Positions 25,101 to 39,392 of a DNA stretch of 64,000 nucleotides are shown in pieces (the stretch's first letter is position 1; each line of letters begins with the position of its first letter). Position numbers and translations under genes: made by a program. Under the pieces are notes generated by a model, which was given only the letters and a program-made list of their open reading frames with translations, did not search any database and was not told the origin of the DNA. The stretch covers positions 447,123 to 511,122 of the forward strand of contig PTFA01000410.1 in NCBI GenBank assembly GCA_003342895.1, read 5' to 3'. Source of the stretch: Casuarius casuarius. Lineage: Eukaryota; Chordata; Aves; Casuariiformes; Casuariidae.

Positions 25101-27943
25101 AGACAGTGTCCTCCACATTTGTAGGTTTTTTGCAAGTGTTTGGTTCTGCTGGTGCTGTGCTTTTGCACCTCTTCTCTCTGAATATTTTCCCGTAAATGTA
25201 GTAATGCCTGGGAGGGGTGCCATACGGGATAAGGAGTAATCAAAGCCAGTGAGCATGATTACCATGCCCGTATTAGCGACAGGGAGCTAGCCCTTATTAT
25301 CTCAAGGTGATGCCTGACAAAGTACTCATGGGGTGTATCTCTTATTAAAAAGAGTAGCCTGTTCCTCATGCGTTTGGCATCGCATCACAAGAACCTCTTC
25401 GCGCAGGTGAGCACAGGAGTCCAGTTGCCTTCAGCACAAGAGCAGAATACCCGTCTTTGCATTTCTTCCAGTGCACGTAACACCAACGTAATTCACTTAA
25501 ATGCCAGTGATGTACCATAAAAGTTTAATCAGAAGAACTGAAGATGAATTTTCTGAGGGTGAAAACAGTCGCCACTGATATCATTTCTCCCTGCAAAACA
25601 GGAGGGGATGTTGCTTTCTCTGGCTGCTGGTTTCCTTACCAACAAACGCAGACAAGGTCAGGCTCTCTTTGCGGCTGACTCCTCCAACAGAAATTGTCTG
25701 GCAAGAGCAAGACGTGAGTCAGATACGCTGCTCCGGTTGCTGATCCTGGCAGCACTTGGTATCGTGTCTCGTTAATCAATGTTCATTGAGATCCTCTGGC
25801 TAGCANGCTTCTGTGCATAACAGGACGAGAGTGGAGCAAAGGGTCTCCGGGAGCTCAAGTTCAAGGGAAGGAGGCTTCTCCNGGGCTAGGCACTGCCGTG
25901 GCTGCCCTAGCAGCTGCCTTGACCTGCGCGCGTGCGCTGTCTTCATCCCCGGAGCGGAGATCCTTCAGGCAGCTGGGAGGGGAGGTGAGCCCTGAGCTGG
26001 ACGCTGTGCTTTGGTCCAGCTCGGGCGGGATGTTGGAGAGCAGCATCGTCTCCCTCCTCTCCTGAGACATTGGCTCTGCTGCAGTGCAGGTGCTCTATAC
26101 CAGAANACTGCTGCTCTCGAAATCACAATCTGCAGGGAAAAAAACGAAACAAAACCCCCCAAAGTGTCCCTATTTCAAACAATCGTTCTGAAAAGACAGA
26201 AAAAGAGATTCTTACTTAGGAAAAGCGATAGTTCCTGGTTGATGAATACAGTGCAAAATCCAAGATTATTGGTGGTTTTTTTAGTTGCAGGTACCCAGAC
26301 TGATCTAAAATATGTTTTTCTCAGTGGGTTTTTCTCTTTTACCATGTCCGCTGTTGTCAGCGTGTGTTGTGGCAGCTGCCTTTGGCCCAGGGAGCAACTT
26401 GCTGCCAGCGTTACCTGGCTGCCTGCATCAGCTGGCACTGAAGATGCCCGATGCCACTGCAGCTTCCAGAGCAGCTCCGAGGAGTGAGGCCACGTCATCA
26501 CGGAAGAGATGCCACATTTTAGTGGCAGGTTTCTCCAGAATGGAGCCCAAGCAGAAACAATAGTGCAGTGACTTGGAAAAAGCACTGTAACTGGTGCAGT
26601 CCTTCACACATGAAGTGGACTTGCCTCCTGCCCAGAACCTTTTACTGTGCGGGTTTTCCAAGGAGGAGACCGGGGGGGGGGGTCTTTCCAGAAGAGGAGC
26701 ATCCTCTCCTGCCGTTTGTGCACGGCTTCCCGTCTGTCCNTAACCCAGCCCAGTCATTCAGTGTTATGACAACAAAGATTATGTTCTCCTCGCTTTAAGA
26801 AAAAGACAGAAGAGGAGGGAAGAAGAAAAGATTTGTCAAGATATATAGAAAGACACAGATATATGGAAAGAGCAGTACTTGGAGCCTGGTGATATATATG
26901 AAGCCGGGGGGNGACACGCTGTTGGCACGCTGGATGCTGTCCCACAAGTGGTGTTCCGCTGGGATCCAGGAGAAGTTATTGCTCCACACGAGGCATCAGG
27001 ACTGATGGCATCTCTCTGTTACACACTCGACTGATAGCACCAGCCAAAATTGGATTGTTGGCTATTTATTTTTTTTTAACTTCTGTCAGAGTCACTACCA
27101 GCCCAGGAAACACTGGCAACCTGGCTGACAGGTTTTATCTGTTCTGGCTGTGACAGCAGTGTCCTGCTGCAACTTTTGAAACTGGTTTCTCGTTTTCTTA
27201 GAAATCTCTTCTTATTTCCCCTTCTGTGATTCTGTGTGTGGAGGAGATGTGAAGCTGCAGTGCATTATATTTTGCGTTATTTCAGTCTTCAGTTCCAAAT
27301 GCAGTAAACTAAGCTGGATGGAAAAAATGCATGAGTCCCTAGCCCTAAAAGACCCTGCTTCCTTCTGACCGGAGGTGAAAGAAAGTAAATGTCCTAACTA
27401 AACAGGTTTTTCCTGTGCTGTCCTGCATGTTGTTGTGTGTTTGTCTGCAAAGCAATTGTGTCTGACTTTCCCAGCCTTAAAAAATAGGACACATCATTAA
27501 TACTCTNCCATCCCTTCTGAGATGTCATAGAGTTTGATTCACAGGTGCTTTTGAGGGAGTTGAAATCTCTGAGTAGAAGATGTTTGGAAGGTGAGGAAAC
27601 AAATATAGGTAGAATATTTAAACTCTTACTTTTCAAAATAAGCAAGCTCATAATGTGTTAACATCTCATTAGGAAATTTGAGAAATATCATTGTTCTCAC
27701 CCATAAATACTATAGTCCTGACTTGCTTTCTNTAACACTCTTAGAGAAGCAGTGTGATGTCTTCCCAAATAAACTATTTTTCACATCAGATGCAAAACCG
27801 AAGTTTCTGACTGCTGCGCATGAAAGTGCGCTTGCTAGCCAAGGGCTTTGCAATCCTTCATGGGAAAAACTATATAGATACCAGTTGTTCCTGTTGTTGC
27901 TTAGAAAAGCATTTTGATCCTAACATTTTCTTCCCTTCCGCAG
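22146..27943 (+). other. CLPB intron w3 (5.8 kb)
   Basis: The intron is mostly unique sequence. It contains a three-copy CCTCACAGC-type repeat (23007-23036), an 11-base G run (26672-26682), a purine-rich tract (26797-26870) and a dozen or more isolated n bases. I found no exon, RNA gene or clear transposon. Confidence 0.8.
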
Positions 27944-28058
27944 TTCCAGGAAGAGCAGCGCAGGAGAGAGATAGAAGAACGCCGGAGGTTTCCCCTGGAG
28001 CAGCGGCTGAAAGAGCACATCATTGGTCAGGAGAGTGCGATAGCAACCGTGGGAGCAG
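27944..28058 (+). CDS. CLPB: CLPB exon w4: helical linker and start of AAA+ domain
   Basis: This 115-bp exon encodes a charged helix ([18 protein letters not shown]) and the AAA+ entry segment [20 protein letters not shown]. The segment carries the I-I-G-Q box that contacts the nucleotide base in ClpB-type proteins. It starts in phase 0 and ends on the first base of an Ala codon. The acceptor is cttccgcag and the donor GTAGGA, one of the weaker donors of the gene. The Arg/Glu-rich helix joins the ankyrin and ATPase parts. Confidence 0.97.
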
Positions 28059-28924
28059 GTAGGATCCCTNGCCCGCTTCTCTTCCAGAGCTTCTGCTCCG
28101 CAGGGAAAATGTGCTGTTTCCTAAAGCTGTGATCTGGGGCTACCTTCAAGCAGATCACAGCGGTTAATTGAGGTGGATGAGTGACTCACAGCGCGGTCCA
28201 GCAGATACTTCATGGCTGTGAGAGACCGCACTTGTTCTTGTCACAGGAGGGGCTTTTTAATGTGCAGCAGCAAAGAGGGTAATGAACTGGATGTAGATGC
28301 CTAACAGATGCTTTTTTGTCAGGCACTGGCGTTAGAGGCTTACCAGCCCTTCCACTCAGGATGATTTCTCTCTAGACTAAACATAGAAGCTTGAAGGTTG
28401 AAGTTACTCGCTGAGATNTGCTTTCCACCTTTGAGCGTGGAAGCAATTCTCAGCTAGAGGACTGAAACACAGAGGCTGAACTTGGTGACACTTGAGCATG
28501 GATAGAACCATCTTTTTCACAAGACCATTGGTCTTAGGGATATTATTCATTAATAATTCACTAGCAGTTTTGCAGGGCATGTCCATAAACCCTATACACA
28601 CAGACTGCTTGGGGGAATTTGTCTGTATCCCTCACAAATTTGGGGCTCTGTTCTGAACAGAATACAAGCACATACTTCAGCCGCACTTTTCTGGCCATGT
28701 CTGCTATGACAGAGCAGAGGGCAGTTTAGCCCGGTGTCCTGTCACTGATAATAAAGCATAGGGAAAAATGTGTTAGCAAGACAAATAGAGAGAGATATTT
28801 CCCCACTTTACTCTCCCAGTTTCCAGCAACTTGCAACCCAGGAACAGTGTGAGCCAAAAGTTAAATCTTCGTGGATAGCAGCCCACAAGGGATTTTTCTT
28901 CCATGAATTTGTCTGTTTTCTTTT

Positions 28925-29075
28925 GAGCTCTTGTAAACTTTTGGCCTCTGCAGCATCCTTTGGCCGGGAGTTGCATAGCTAGTGAGGAAATACATCCTTT
29001 TATGTGTTTTAAATCTGCCTCCAGCTAATTTCACCTAGTGCCCTCTAGTTCTTGTGTCAAGAGAAGCGATTGTTG
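28925..29075 (-). repeat. CR1 LINE fragment
   Basis: The words CTTTTGGCCTCTGCAGCATC, GGGAGTTGCATAG, AAATCTGCCTCCAGCTAATT and CCCTCTAGTTCTTGTG occur in CR1 reverse-complement order. They match the CR1 3' region (TTGGCCTCCACAACATCCTGTGG...CCTAGTTCTTGTG). Confidence 0.8.
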
Positions 29076-30479
29076 CTGAAAAAACAGTTGCTCAGCCGAA
29101 GCTGCTGCTGTTCACGACACAAAGCCGTCTTAGCCTCAGAGCCCATCGCTTTCCATGGGAGTCCGGAATCTGGTCCCGCTTTGCTCAGCGGGAGTTAAGA
29201 TCCCCGGTTCTGGTGTTAGTCTAAAGGTATCCGGGCTTGTGGGAGGGTAGGATGGATAACAGCCAGCAGAAGGGTTATCTGCCTCCTGAGCTCGTTCCGT
29301 TTTCACCTTTCTGGAAGCGTTTTTCAGTAAATACTGAGGACAATATTAAAGCAAAACCCTTGGACAGTAGCATGTTCCTGTGACTTTTCCCTGCTCTATT
29401 TGCGAGCCCCTCACAGATGCGCATAGGTGGACGTCCTCTCCTCTTGCTATGCCACTGCCAAGGGAGAGGACTGTTGTGTGACGCACCTGCTTAAGAGACT
29501 GTATTTTAACGCAGTTTCCCTTTGCTAGCCTGCTTCTGTTGTTTTCTAGCTGGAAAGCAGCGTTAGCTGTCTGCGCTGCAGAGTCGATAAAACGCTTTGT
29601 GGTTTATCTCTGTCTGTGCTGCAAACAGTGCGGGCCTGGTGCAAGCTCGGTTACCTGGTGTTTCCTTTTGTGAATCTGCTGGAAAACCTTGGGCCCATGG
29701 TCCCAAATGGAGTACTGGTGCCTTTTTATCGAGGTGTTTTTCCCAAACTTCAAATTCTAAGTTTCACTTATAAAAATTAAAAAAAATTAAATAAATGCAG
29801 CGAATAAATGCGGAGCCTGGCCTCTGGTGGCTCTGCTGAAACCATGCAGAAGTGCAGCAGGGTTCGGAGGGAAGGGTAATGCCTTTCATTAGACCCTCTG
29901 ACGGAGCCGGGGAAAAAACAGACCAGCTTTTAGGCACCCAGGCCTCAACAGAAACCACAAATTTCAGATGAGCGCAGACAGTTGCTCTGAGCTTAACTTC
30001 ATTATGTTCATCAATTAGGCAGTTTGGGAGAAGAGGGTGTTGGGCAGCTGTGGAGCAGAGGGGGATGTTTTCCAGCTATATCAGTTAGCCTAATAGACGT
30101 TATTAGCTCTCTCTGCAAGTCTTGCTTTCCTTATACTGCGTTACCGCTGCAAAGCGCAAGCCCGCGGCATCAGTTTGACTCTGCAGAAAGCCCGAAAGTG
30201 CAGCGCCGCGAGGTCCGAGGCACCGCGGCCCGGGGAAGCGGTGCTGCCTGCATCCGTGCATCCTAGTGCAGTGCCTGAAAAATGGACAGCTAGGCAAGAC
30301 GAGGCTGAGGTCAGGCCAGAACCGTGCGCAACGCTGTCATAAATACAAAAAACATACCAGCAGAGTTAACAAAGCCGAGTCCTATGCGATCCCGGAGCCC
30401 TCGGAAGAGCGAGCTCTCCCCCTGCAAGCACAACAGACACCCTCTGTGTTTTGAGAGCGGCTGTGCCTGGGGGCAGCAG

Positions 30480-30960
30480 TATGGGCTAATTGGGAAGCTT
30501 TGATTAATGGGTAGTGCCTGTTTCTGACACAGGTGGTGTTTGTGCGCATTAAAGTGGCTGCCTTTATGGAGGTTTCTCTTATTGAATTATAGGGAATGTG
30601 CTTGATACCCCTGCAGCCTCAGGACATCAGACCGAAAGGTAGCGGGAGAGTCTCTGTCCCCTCCTCCCCTCTCCCCTCCTGCCCCATTTTTGTTGTTTTG
30701 TTTCAGGAAGGGCGAATTTAGAGACATGACTTTTTCCTTCCAAGCGCTTCCTATCTATTTTTATTATTTTTTATTCGCAGCTGGTTTTGCTGCCGCTTTG
30801 CGGACTCCACGTGCCTCCTGTTTTGCGCTCACTGATACAGTTTCTCGGCTAGGAGACTTGCTGCACAACGTGCCTCGAGATTTACCAAGCCTAGCTGATA
30901 CGTTTAATTTATAACTGCTGCCTTAATTGAATAATCTGATTTAATCTGTCACCCGGTGCA
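30480..30960. other. AT-rich unique intronic block, possible conserved noncoding DNA
   Basis: Repeat-free sequence with GGCTAATTGG, TTGATTAATGG, GCGCATTAAAG and TATTGAATTATAGG words. A CT-rich tract lies at 30655-30690. The motif density resembles intronic enhancers, but constraint cannot be judged from one genome. Confidence 0.25.
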
Positions 30961-33900
30961 TGATCCAAACAGTCCCCAGGGAGCTTCGGCCAAGGATGCA
31001 AAGGGAACGGGAGCCCTGGGGTTTGCTGTGCGGGTCCAGGGAGTGGGGACGCGTGGAGACGGCGACCGTCAGGGCTCTGCACCGCGGACACGGTCGCCTG
31101 CCCTCGGCACACGAGCGATAACTCGGCACTGCTGCCGCGGAGGGTGGAAGCCCTTCCCGTTTCCACAAAATATACCAGAGCCCTGCTGCTCTCTTCTCCA
31201 TTGCATAAAATAGGAGAGATGATGGCAGGGCTGTGATATGCTGGATGATGGTAACGCGATCGTAGCAGGCCGTCTCCGAGGGGTCGGTATCCCTCCTAGT
31301 GCTCCGGACGGGAAGGCTGCTGCCTAACGGGAGCCGGTCTGGCTGCGGCTGGAGGATGCCGTCCCCTGCGCGGGCGAGGAGGTTTGTTTCCTCTTAACAA
31401 AATCCAGATGAAATATTCCATCTTGTAACACGTCAGAAAAAAACAGGCAGGTCGTTCCTGTGATCCCAGCAGCTAATGGAAGCAGTTCATGCAAACGAAC
31501 AGCTAAAAGGCTTATGATTGTGTTTCCAGGGCACTTCCATAAATTATTGTACCCTGAATCTGGTTAGCTTTCGCTTGCCTGTTCACATGAATATACAGAG
31601 ACACCAGGGTGGAACAAGGCGTACTTCGCAGGGATCCAACAGAAAGAATCTCCCGACTAAGATTATAAACCAAAAGAGAGCATTTTTTTAAAAGTGCGTA
31701 TCTTTTTTGTTCTGTGATCTCATATCCTAACTATGCTGCCGGAGAAAGAATACCTCCTTTTACACATATAGAACATTTGCCAGGCAGTGATCGCTTAGAG
31801 GTGGAGTTCCAAAACCACAATTTTCCAGTGTTGATTTTCTAAGCCTTTTGGATTGAAGCTGTGTTAAGACTCTTCCTATAGTTCAGTAAGGAGAGAGGGA
31901 GAAAAATTGTTGTTTATTTTTTCATGTAGAGAATTTGAATAAAGGCGAGTGTGGAAAGTCCACTTTTTAATTATAAAATTACAAATTTTGAACATGCTGA
32001 GCAGCCATAATGTTGAAAATAGTTGGAGTTTCAGAGCTGAAGGAAAATGGATGAGCAGAGATATGATCTTGCTTTGATCCCAAGGAAACTGTTTTCTGTG
32101 TGGACAAGATAGATTTCTTTACAAGTCCTGTATTTTAGTGTGCGTAGGCACTTGTGTTACTGAGGCAGGTTGCCCACGAGTCTATATGAAATACGGAGTG
32201 AGCACTTGGAACACGTCCCAACCCAGGCAGGTCAAACTTTCCAGGGAAGCATCTTTGATCCAGTTTGAGGTTCTTCTTCTGCATGTTAGAAGCGCTGCAA
32301 GTGGGGCCTGGCCAGCAGGTCCTTTGGGATTGTGGTAGATCCCATAGGAGACTCCTCAGCTGGTGAAATCCAAGCTGGGAAGCCAGCTCTTGGTGTGGTC
32401 CATAGCTTCCGAGCCGCGACAGAGGAGAGCGATCCCACGGTGGGTACGGAGCTGGAGACGGTCACCCCTGCGGTACCCTGCGCCTGGGCGGCCTAAGAAG
32501 CACCACTGAATGAATTGATTTGATAAATGGACATTTATTACACTCACAAATTGGCTGAAACCAATTTTGGTCACATCAACCCCTGATAACTGCTAGGGTA
32601 TTGATTTGTGTAAAGTAATACAGTGAATTTATCAGTTCAATAGCAAGCTGAAGGGCCTCTCAGAGACACAGCGCTACAGTTACGCTGTTACAGATGTACG
32701 AAATAAAGTGGAAGCACTGCAGCAACACTGGAAATGGCTCCAAAGAAGAAGGCCCAGGCGTCATCATCAGCCTCTCTGCTTGGACATTGGGTCTGGATAT
32801 CTTAATGAAATTTCGGTAAAGCAGTGTGACCTGCGTCTGTTTATTTATTTATTTCTGCCAACCTTGACATTAGAGGAGGAAGGAAACAGCTTTCCGAGAG
32901 GCGTAGGATGGATTTCTTGCATGAATATCAGTGAAAAACAGTCAACGTGGCAGGCAGCTGCTTTGGGGGGCACAGACACCAAGGGCAGGAGTTCTTCTGT
33001 GAGGGTTTTTGCTCTTACAGAAGTTTTAATCCTTCAGACTGTCACTGATGCGGTGTTTTGTCCTAAGATGGCATCTTGTTCCCTTTTGCTGGGGTTAAAT
33101 TGTGCCGTGGCCGGCATTAGGATTTGGAGAACCATGCCCGTAAAACTTGGGTGTTCAGTGGCCCCTCTCTGGTAGCAACCAGAATTTTTCAGGTTTTCCA
33201 AAGCTTAAGAGCGCTGAGGGTAGGCGGCGTGGTAGAATAAGTCATAATTTTAAGCCTACTTATAGCAAGGATTTTATACCTCATCACTCTGTGTTGATCT
33301 AACTAACTCATTCTGTAAAACGATGATCAAGAACACCCTCTAGCCAAGATCTAATTCTGAATCACAAGCACTAACTTTATGGTAGTTTTTTATGGCGTGG
33401 TTTATATCATTGGAGTTGCTATGAGTGAGCTGAGCGTTTATCCATAAAGTCTGGTATCCTGCTGCAGAGGAGAGTGAAAAAAGACCACGCTTAACCTAGC
33501 TGCCTTTGGACCGTCGTACGCGCTGACCCCTGCAAGTGGTCACTCCGTGCCCTGAAGCTAAAGTTTATTACCTTTATTATCTTAGCTGAAATAGCTGCAG
33601 AAATTGTCGGTGGTCATGTTATTCCCCATCAATTTAAAAAAAGAATATCCACCCGTGGTACTTGACCTCACGTTTGCTGTGATAAAGGCAGACAGGCTTT
33701 GCCTGTGATGCCTGGGAGGACGGAGGCACCAACTCTCATCTCCGTGTCGGCGGAGCTGCAGGACGGGCTTTTAAAGCCTGCCCCAGTGCTTTCCTTAGGG
33801 CCGTCGTTCTGCTCTTGCCTTTCTCCCCCAGGAAACGTTTGGCCTCGGTGACACAGCTATCGCTCTCGCAGCAGCCCGTGTCCATCCTGCTCGTTGTGCT

Positions 33901-34274
33901 GCTGTCTCTGCGTTTTCCTTGCTGAAGCTGTGCCTTTTGCAAAGCACTGTGCGTCCAGGGAGCCCCTCCACGCCGCCGGCCATGCTCCCGCCGCTGGGTC
34001 TGAGCTGCGCACGCACCCGGGCCGGCTGCAGGTGAGACTCCTCCGGATGCAGTGCAGTCGGGGAGCTTGGCTCCACGCCTGCGCTAATTAAGCCTTGACA
34101 AGAGTCAGGACTTATTAGCGTGGCTGAGGCACTGGATAATGCATCTAGATTGCGTCCAGGAATAAACTGGCAAGTCCACGGGGCGCTGTGGCTGGAGTCT
34201 CCGCCAGCTCTACAGTCCGTGTGCTCAGCCCCGTTTTGCAGGGTAGACGTGCTGCCCCTGGAGTTTAGCGTTAA

Positions 34275-34860
34275 AGTGGGCTCTTAGGACCGTTTAGTCT
34301 GACCTGCTGCGTAGAAGCGATACAAGCCTTTAGCTTCTGGCTGAGCTAAAACCGTCTTTTAGAAAGACAGCCCGTCTTTTCCTACAGACTCTGCAGGTGA
34401 TTCGAGCTTCAGTCACACTCCTATTTGTAGGCTGTCCTAATGGTTAAACACCATGATTGTTAAAAAGCATTCTGCCTTACTTCTAGTTTGAATTTGTTTA
34501 GCTCCGGCCCCTGGAGCATGTTAGATCTTTGCTAGATTAGCGAGTTCTGCGCTTTCTTGTGTGGGTACTTAATGACTGTGGTCAAGTCAACCCTTAAACC
34601 TCTCACCATTAACCTCAGTAGATTGAATTTTTCTTGCTCTACAAGGCAGGTTTTCAGACTTACTTGAGGCTTTCTACTTATCTTCCTAATCCCCACCAGC
34701 TTTATCGGCTTTCATCCTGCCTGGGTGTCCTACCTGCACTCCCCAAGTACAGACGCAGGCTTGGAGGAGTTCGTCTACATGCAGATCTTTTCAGCAACGG
34801 GAGCAACCCCAAGAGCTTCTTGGCCAGTTCATTTGAAACTCGTCAGTGCTGTTACACAAT
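34275..34860 (-). repeat. Old CR1 LINE 3' region
   Basis: The + strand carries TTTAGTCTGACCTGCTGCGT, CTTCTAGTTTGAATTTGTTTAG, GTGGGTACTTAATGACTGTGG, TCAAGTCAACCCTTAAACCTC and TTGAATTTTTCTTGCTCTAC in order. This matches the reverse complement of an old amniote CR1 3' end. The copy is diverged and has no open frame. Confidence 0.75.
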
Positions 34861-37800
34861 CCGGCTGCTATAGTATTTCACTTTAGCTGCCACTATTTAA
34901 CACCCTCCTGCCATGGCTCTTGCTGGCAGCGGCAGCTTTTCACTGTCACTCTTACAGTATAAGTAAGACATTCAGCTTCTTTTTGCATGCCAGAAGGAAA
35001 TATTTATTAAGTATTACCTACATCAGTTTTCTATCCCTGTACCTGCGGGAAGACCTTCACATGCCGCTGTTAAGATGTCCTTTCTTAGGACTCTCTTATT
35101 TTCCCTAACCCTATCAAGCAGAGCTTTCATGGACTTTCTGTCTTTCTGAGGTTGAATTTCGGGATTCCCTATTTATAAAGATTGCTTCCTGGTGCTTCCT
35201 GCCAGCTCCCAGGGAGACAACAAACCCGGAGCTTCCCGAGTTGCTCTCAGGTGCTCGAAGGCAGAGGAGCTGCCGCACTCCGTTGCGGGGAGTCACGGGC
35301 AGTGGAGAGTCCCGGGGCTGAGGGACGAGGACAGAGACCCAGGCCCAGGCTGAAGTTTTGAGATGGCAGTCGTAAAGAAAGGAGATACATGTTTTTTCAT
35401 AAACTGGAGTATGTTTGCTGTGGAAATCACTGAGAGGCAGAGCCACTTGTACAGCAGTGTTTAGAAAAAGCTTTATTTGAAAAGTGCAATCAAGCTGCAG
35501 AACTCTGAATATTTTTTTCCTCTAATTTTCATTGTGCAGAGTTTTTACCTCTGCCACTGTTATTTTCCTCTGCTACCTTAAAAATAACTTAGGTTAGAAT
35601 TCTTTGGCATCTTGCCCATTTCGTGCCCTACTTATATCACACACAAAATGCTGCATCTCTGGTCTCATTGGCATCCAGCAGCTGCTGAGACACAGGTCCG
35701 TGCAGAATTTTAAGAAGAACGCTTACGGGTAAGTTATTAGGTGTAGCCTCCCCATCATTTACAAGACAATACAATTTTGTTTTAGGTAGCTTCTTGCAAA
35801 ATATCACAAAACACTTTATAGCATGCAGCAATCAATATGGCAAGAATAACTCTTTTTAAGAGCTGTAATAGAGGCCATGTTTAAATAATGCAGATAAATC
35901 AGGGAGACCTCGGTAGGCCGAGATGTGATTCTGTCTCTCCGTCCGAAGCAGGAGACTGCCAGGAGTTGCCCGTTCCGTGTCCTTCAGTACCTCTGTGCTG
36001 AGCGGCGGGGTGAGAGCACTGGGCTGGAGAGATGGGTGCTCTGCTCTGGAGTGCTGTGTCGTTTCGCTTTGCTAGACCAGGTTGCCAAGCTCTGTCCGAG
36101 CCGCGGCCCTTCTCCGTGGTATTTCGCATCCCATGGTCCCAGCCCGACCACAGCTTGGCCAGGGCAGCTGGTGAGCAGCGCCGTGCCCCGTACTCGGTGT
36201 AAGACAGTGCGTGGCACTGTGCCCCGAGGGCTCACACAGCTGAGCAAGCGCTGATTCTTTTCTCATGTCCAATGTGGCCTGGGATTTGGGTTTAATTCAG
36301 GGGCAGAGTTACCAGGCAGGGCAAGGGAAAACCGCGTTAGCACACGTTCTGGTCTTGGGAGGAACAGCTCTACCCGTGGGCATCGCCTGCTCTCCCAGTC
36401 GTCACTGGAGCCCATCTGAGACAAGCTGGGAGACAGACCCCAGGAATGCTTTTCTTACATGTCTCCACATCCCTCATCGCAGATCCTTCACAAATGTCCT
36501 GGAAATGATGAGCTTGCCCTGCTTCATCCCTCACAAGATCTGGGTGAGATTTGGGCTGAGATTTGGAGCGCTGCAGATCAACGTTCAGAACAGGCCCCGC
36601 AAAATTCTTGCTCCTCTCCCTACTACATGAACTGAAGCAGTTTGGTGACCCTAAAACCTGTTAAACCAGGCCAGTTATCCACCTACACCAATATTTCACA
36701 TTTACTAGCAGTCACTACAAAACGTTTCAGAGTACAAATACTGTTGGAGTCTGTTTTCCATAGCCCGTGCTCAGCGTGGACTTGTCCAAAAGCTCCTGGA
36801 AAGCTGAGCGCTGGATAACACTCACTTGGATTCCCGGGAGGCTGGACCGTTACTGGGAGTGAGACCCATTGACAATGCTCCATAGATAAACCAGGGCTGA
36901 CGCAGGAAAACAGCTGGAAGTCAGCAGAATAGAGGAAGGGAAAGGATGCTTGCTGTTGTCTTGCTCTTCCCTGGGCATCCTCATGTGGCTGCTGCTTTTC
37001 ACGCCGCTCCTGGGAACACTGCTGTACCAAGCTCATGCCTGGAGTGGATGGAGGAAGCACCTCGTCCATCTCCCAGTACCAAACAACCATCAAGTGTAAT
37101 GTCCAGCCCAACCAAGAATGTATCAGAGATTAAAATGATAAGAACTATTTAATTCTTAGCCAAAAGGCTAAGAAGCAGTGGACCCTTGGTCTGAACCAGT
37201 GCAGTTGTTCTCGTATTCCACAGGCCAGATCCAGCCTGCAGACGTGTGTGTTCCTCTTGGCCTAGGATACCTTTCCTTCTCTTCCACTTGTGTCACACAG
37301 TGATTTTACTGGTTTGGTGGAGCTACTCGTTGAGTCTGAGGCTGTTCAGGGGGACTGAGTGGCTAAATCTCATCTTGGGTGGTTGCAGAAACCTGTGCTG
37401 GGTAGGAGGTATCAGAAACTCTGCAGGACAAACCGTCGTATGTCCTGAAATAAGGATGTGGTTTTATTTCTAGTGTTTCGGGAGATAATTGGGTGTTTTG
37501 CTTTCCAAATCCTCCTTGCCTTTGTATAAAATTTTCCATTGATATCTTAGCCATGATGCTCTTCCATATTGCTGTCCAGACATTCATGGAGATAACCGAA
37601 CCCTCTCCCTTGCCACTCCTTCTGAAGACACTATACATCAACTGAGAGTTGTTGTGACCTTCAATTCAAACATCCCCCTTTTAACTTGCCTGAGAGGAAG
37701 AACGTATAAACTTCTTCAAACCAGGCATTTCACAGAAAGGTTGCAGTTACAAGCTGGAAATGTAGCGAGCCTCTTGAATTCTCCCCTCACAACCCCTTCT

Positions 37801-38006
37801 CGTTCATTCACTGTCCACCCTCCTTTCCGTTTCCCTGGCAACGCTGAGTGCACATCCTGGAAAACTTTATCCGAAATCTGCTCTGGGCAGCTTTCCAAAT
37901 CCATGCTAACCTGATTAGGTGTCTCTGGGGCCTTTGCTGGCTAATCAAATTAGATAGCACTAATGGTAGTGAGGACTTTGAGTGGGTAGAGAGCAGTAAA
38001 ACATAG

Positions 38007-38234
<228 letters not shown>

Positions 38235-39342
38235 TAGTGCTCATGGCTCCCGTATGCCCGCAGCACATGCCAGCGTGGGAAGGGGCTGAGACAGGGGTGT
38301 TTCGGCTGCTCAGCCGCTCCTCGGGACTCAGCACGTGCCCAGAGCACTTTTTGCAGAACTGTTTGTGGCTCCACACAAAATACCAGTGCAAGATGCTGTC
38401 GGTCCTTCCGGGTGGTCGTCTGGTGCCTCTTCCTGCCCCTCGGCAGGACGAGCAGCCCCGGGCTTCAGCACGCAGGGCCACGTCACGCGCCGGAGTGTGC
38501 GTGGCCTCGCACTGCGTTATCCCTGGGGACAGCCTGCCCTTAAAGGCTCGGGGAGGGACAGTTTCGTAATAAAAGTGTAATTTTAGGAGCACTGTGCTTT
38601 CCAGTAGGAATACCTCCATCACTAGGGTTATTAACAGAAATTTGCTATCGCAAAAAAGAATCTCTGCTCGCCTTGCTCCTGTGGGCAAGGATTTCTTCGT
38701 AATGATGTGATTTTATTGACACTGATAATACTTTTCCTCCAACACAATAAAATGCAGCGTGGCAGTTGATCAGTTCATGAAATGGACAAAATGATTTTTA
38801 CTTGGGAAAAGAAAATAGATTTAAAGTAACTGAACTGTGACATTTGAAACAGCCTCGGTGCTTTTCCTACCTCCAGCTGAGTCACTTGGCTGTTTGGAGG
38901 AGGCTGGTGCTGGAGGGGTTAAGGTAACGGGGCACACGCAACAATTACTGTCTCAACAGGATCCTGCCTTAGAGCAGTAGCAGGCCAAGTATTAACTCTA
39001 AATGAGTTGCTATAAAGCTGTATAAAAACAGTAAGAAATGTTTGTGAGACTTCATTGCACTGCTTATAGCAGATCTGAGGGCTCAATAATATAAATTGTC
39101 AGCTCTTCAACTCTCATATATTTCTGTGACAGTTTTTTTCTTCTTTTAGTGCCATAAAAATGAATATTGAAATAAGAAAGCAAAGCAGCTGAGAATTGTG
39201 ATGTTTCAAGTGGATACTTCGTATGGGTCTTGATGTGATAGCAGTCCGGAAGCCCAAATACAGTACAGACTAAAATATCTAATGCGTCTTCACTCTTCAG
39301 TAGATTCCCACAGTAGTTAAGCACTTTTAAGATCCCTTCATA

Positions 39343-39392
39343 TATATGTATATACACACACATACATGAATGCGTACATAGACATACATATG
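39343..39392. repeat. TA/CA simple repeat
   Basis: A run of TATATATGTATATACACACACATACATG-type alternating bases. It is an imperfect dinucleotide microsatellite. Confidence 0.75.
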
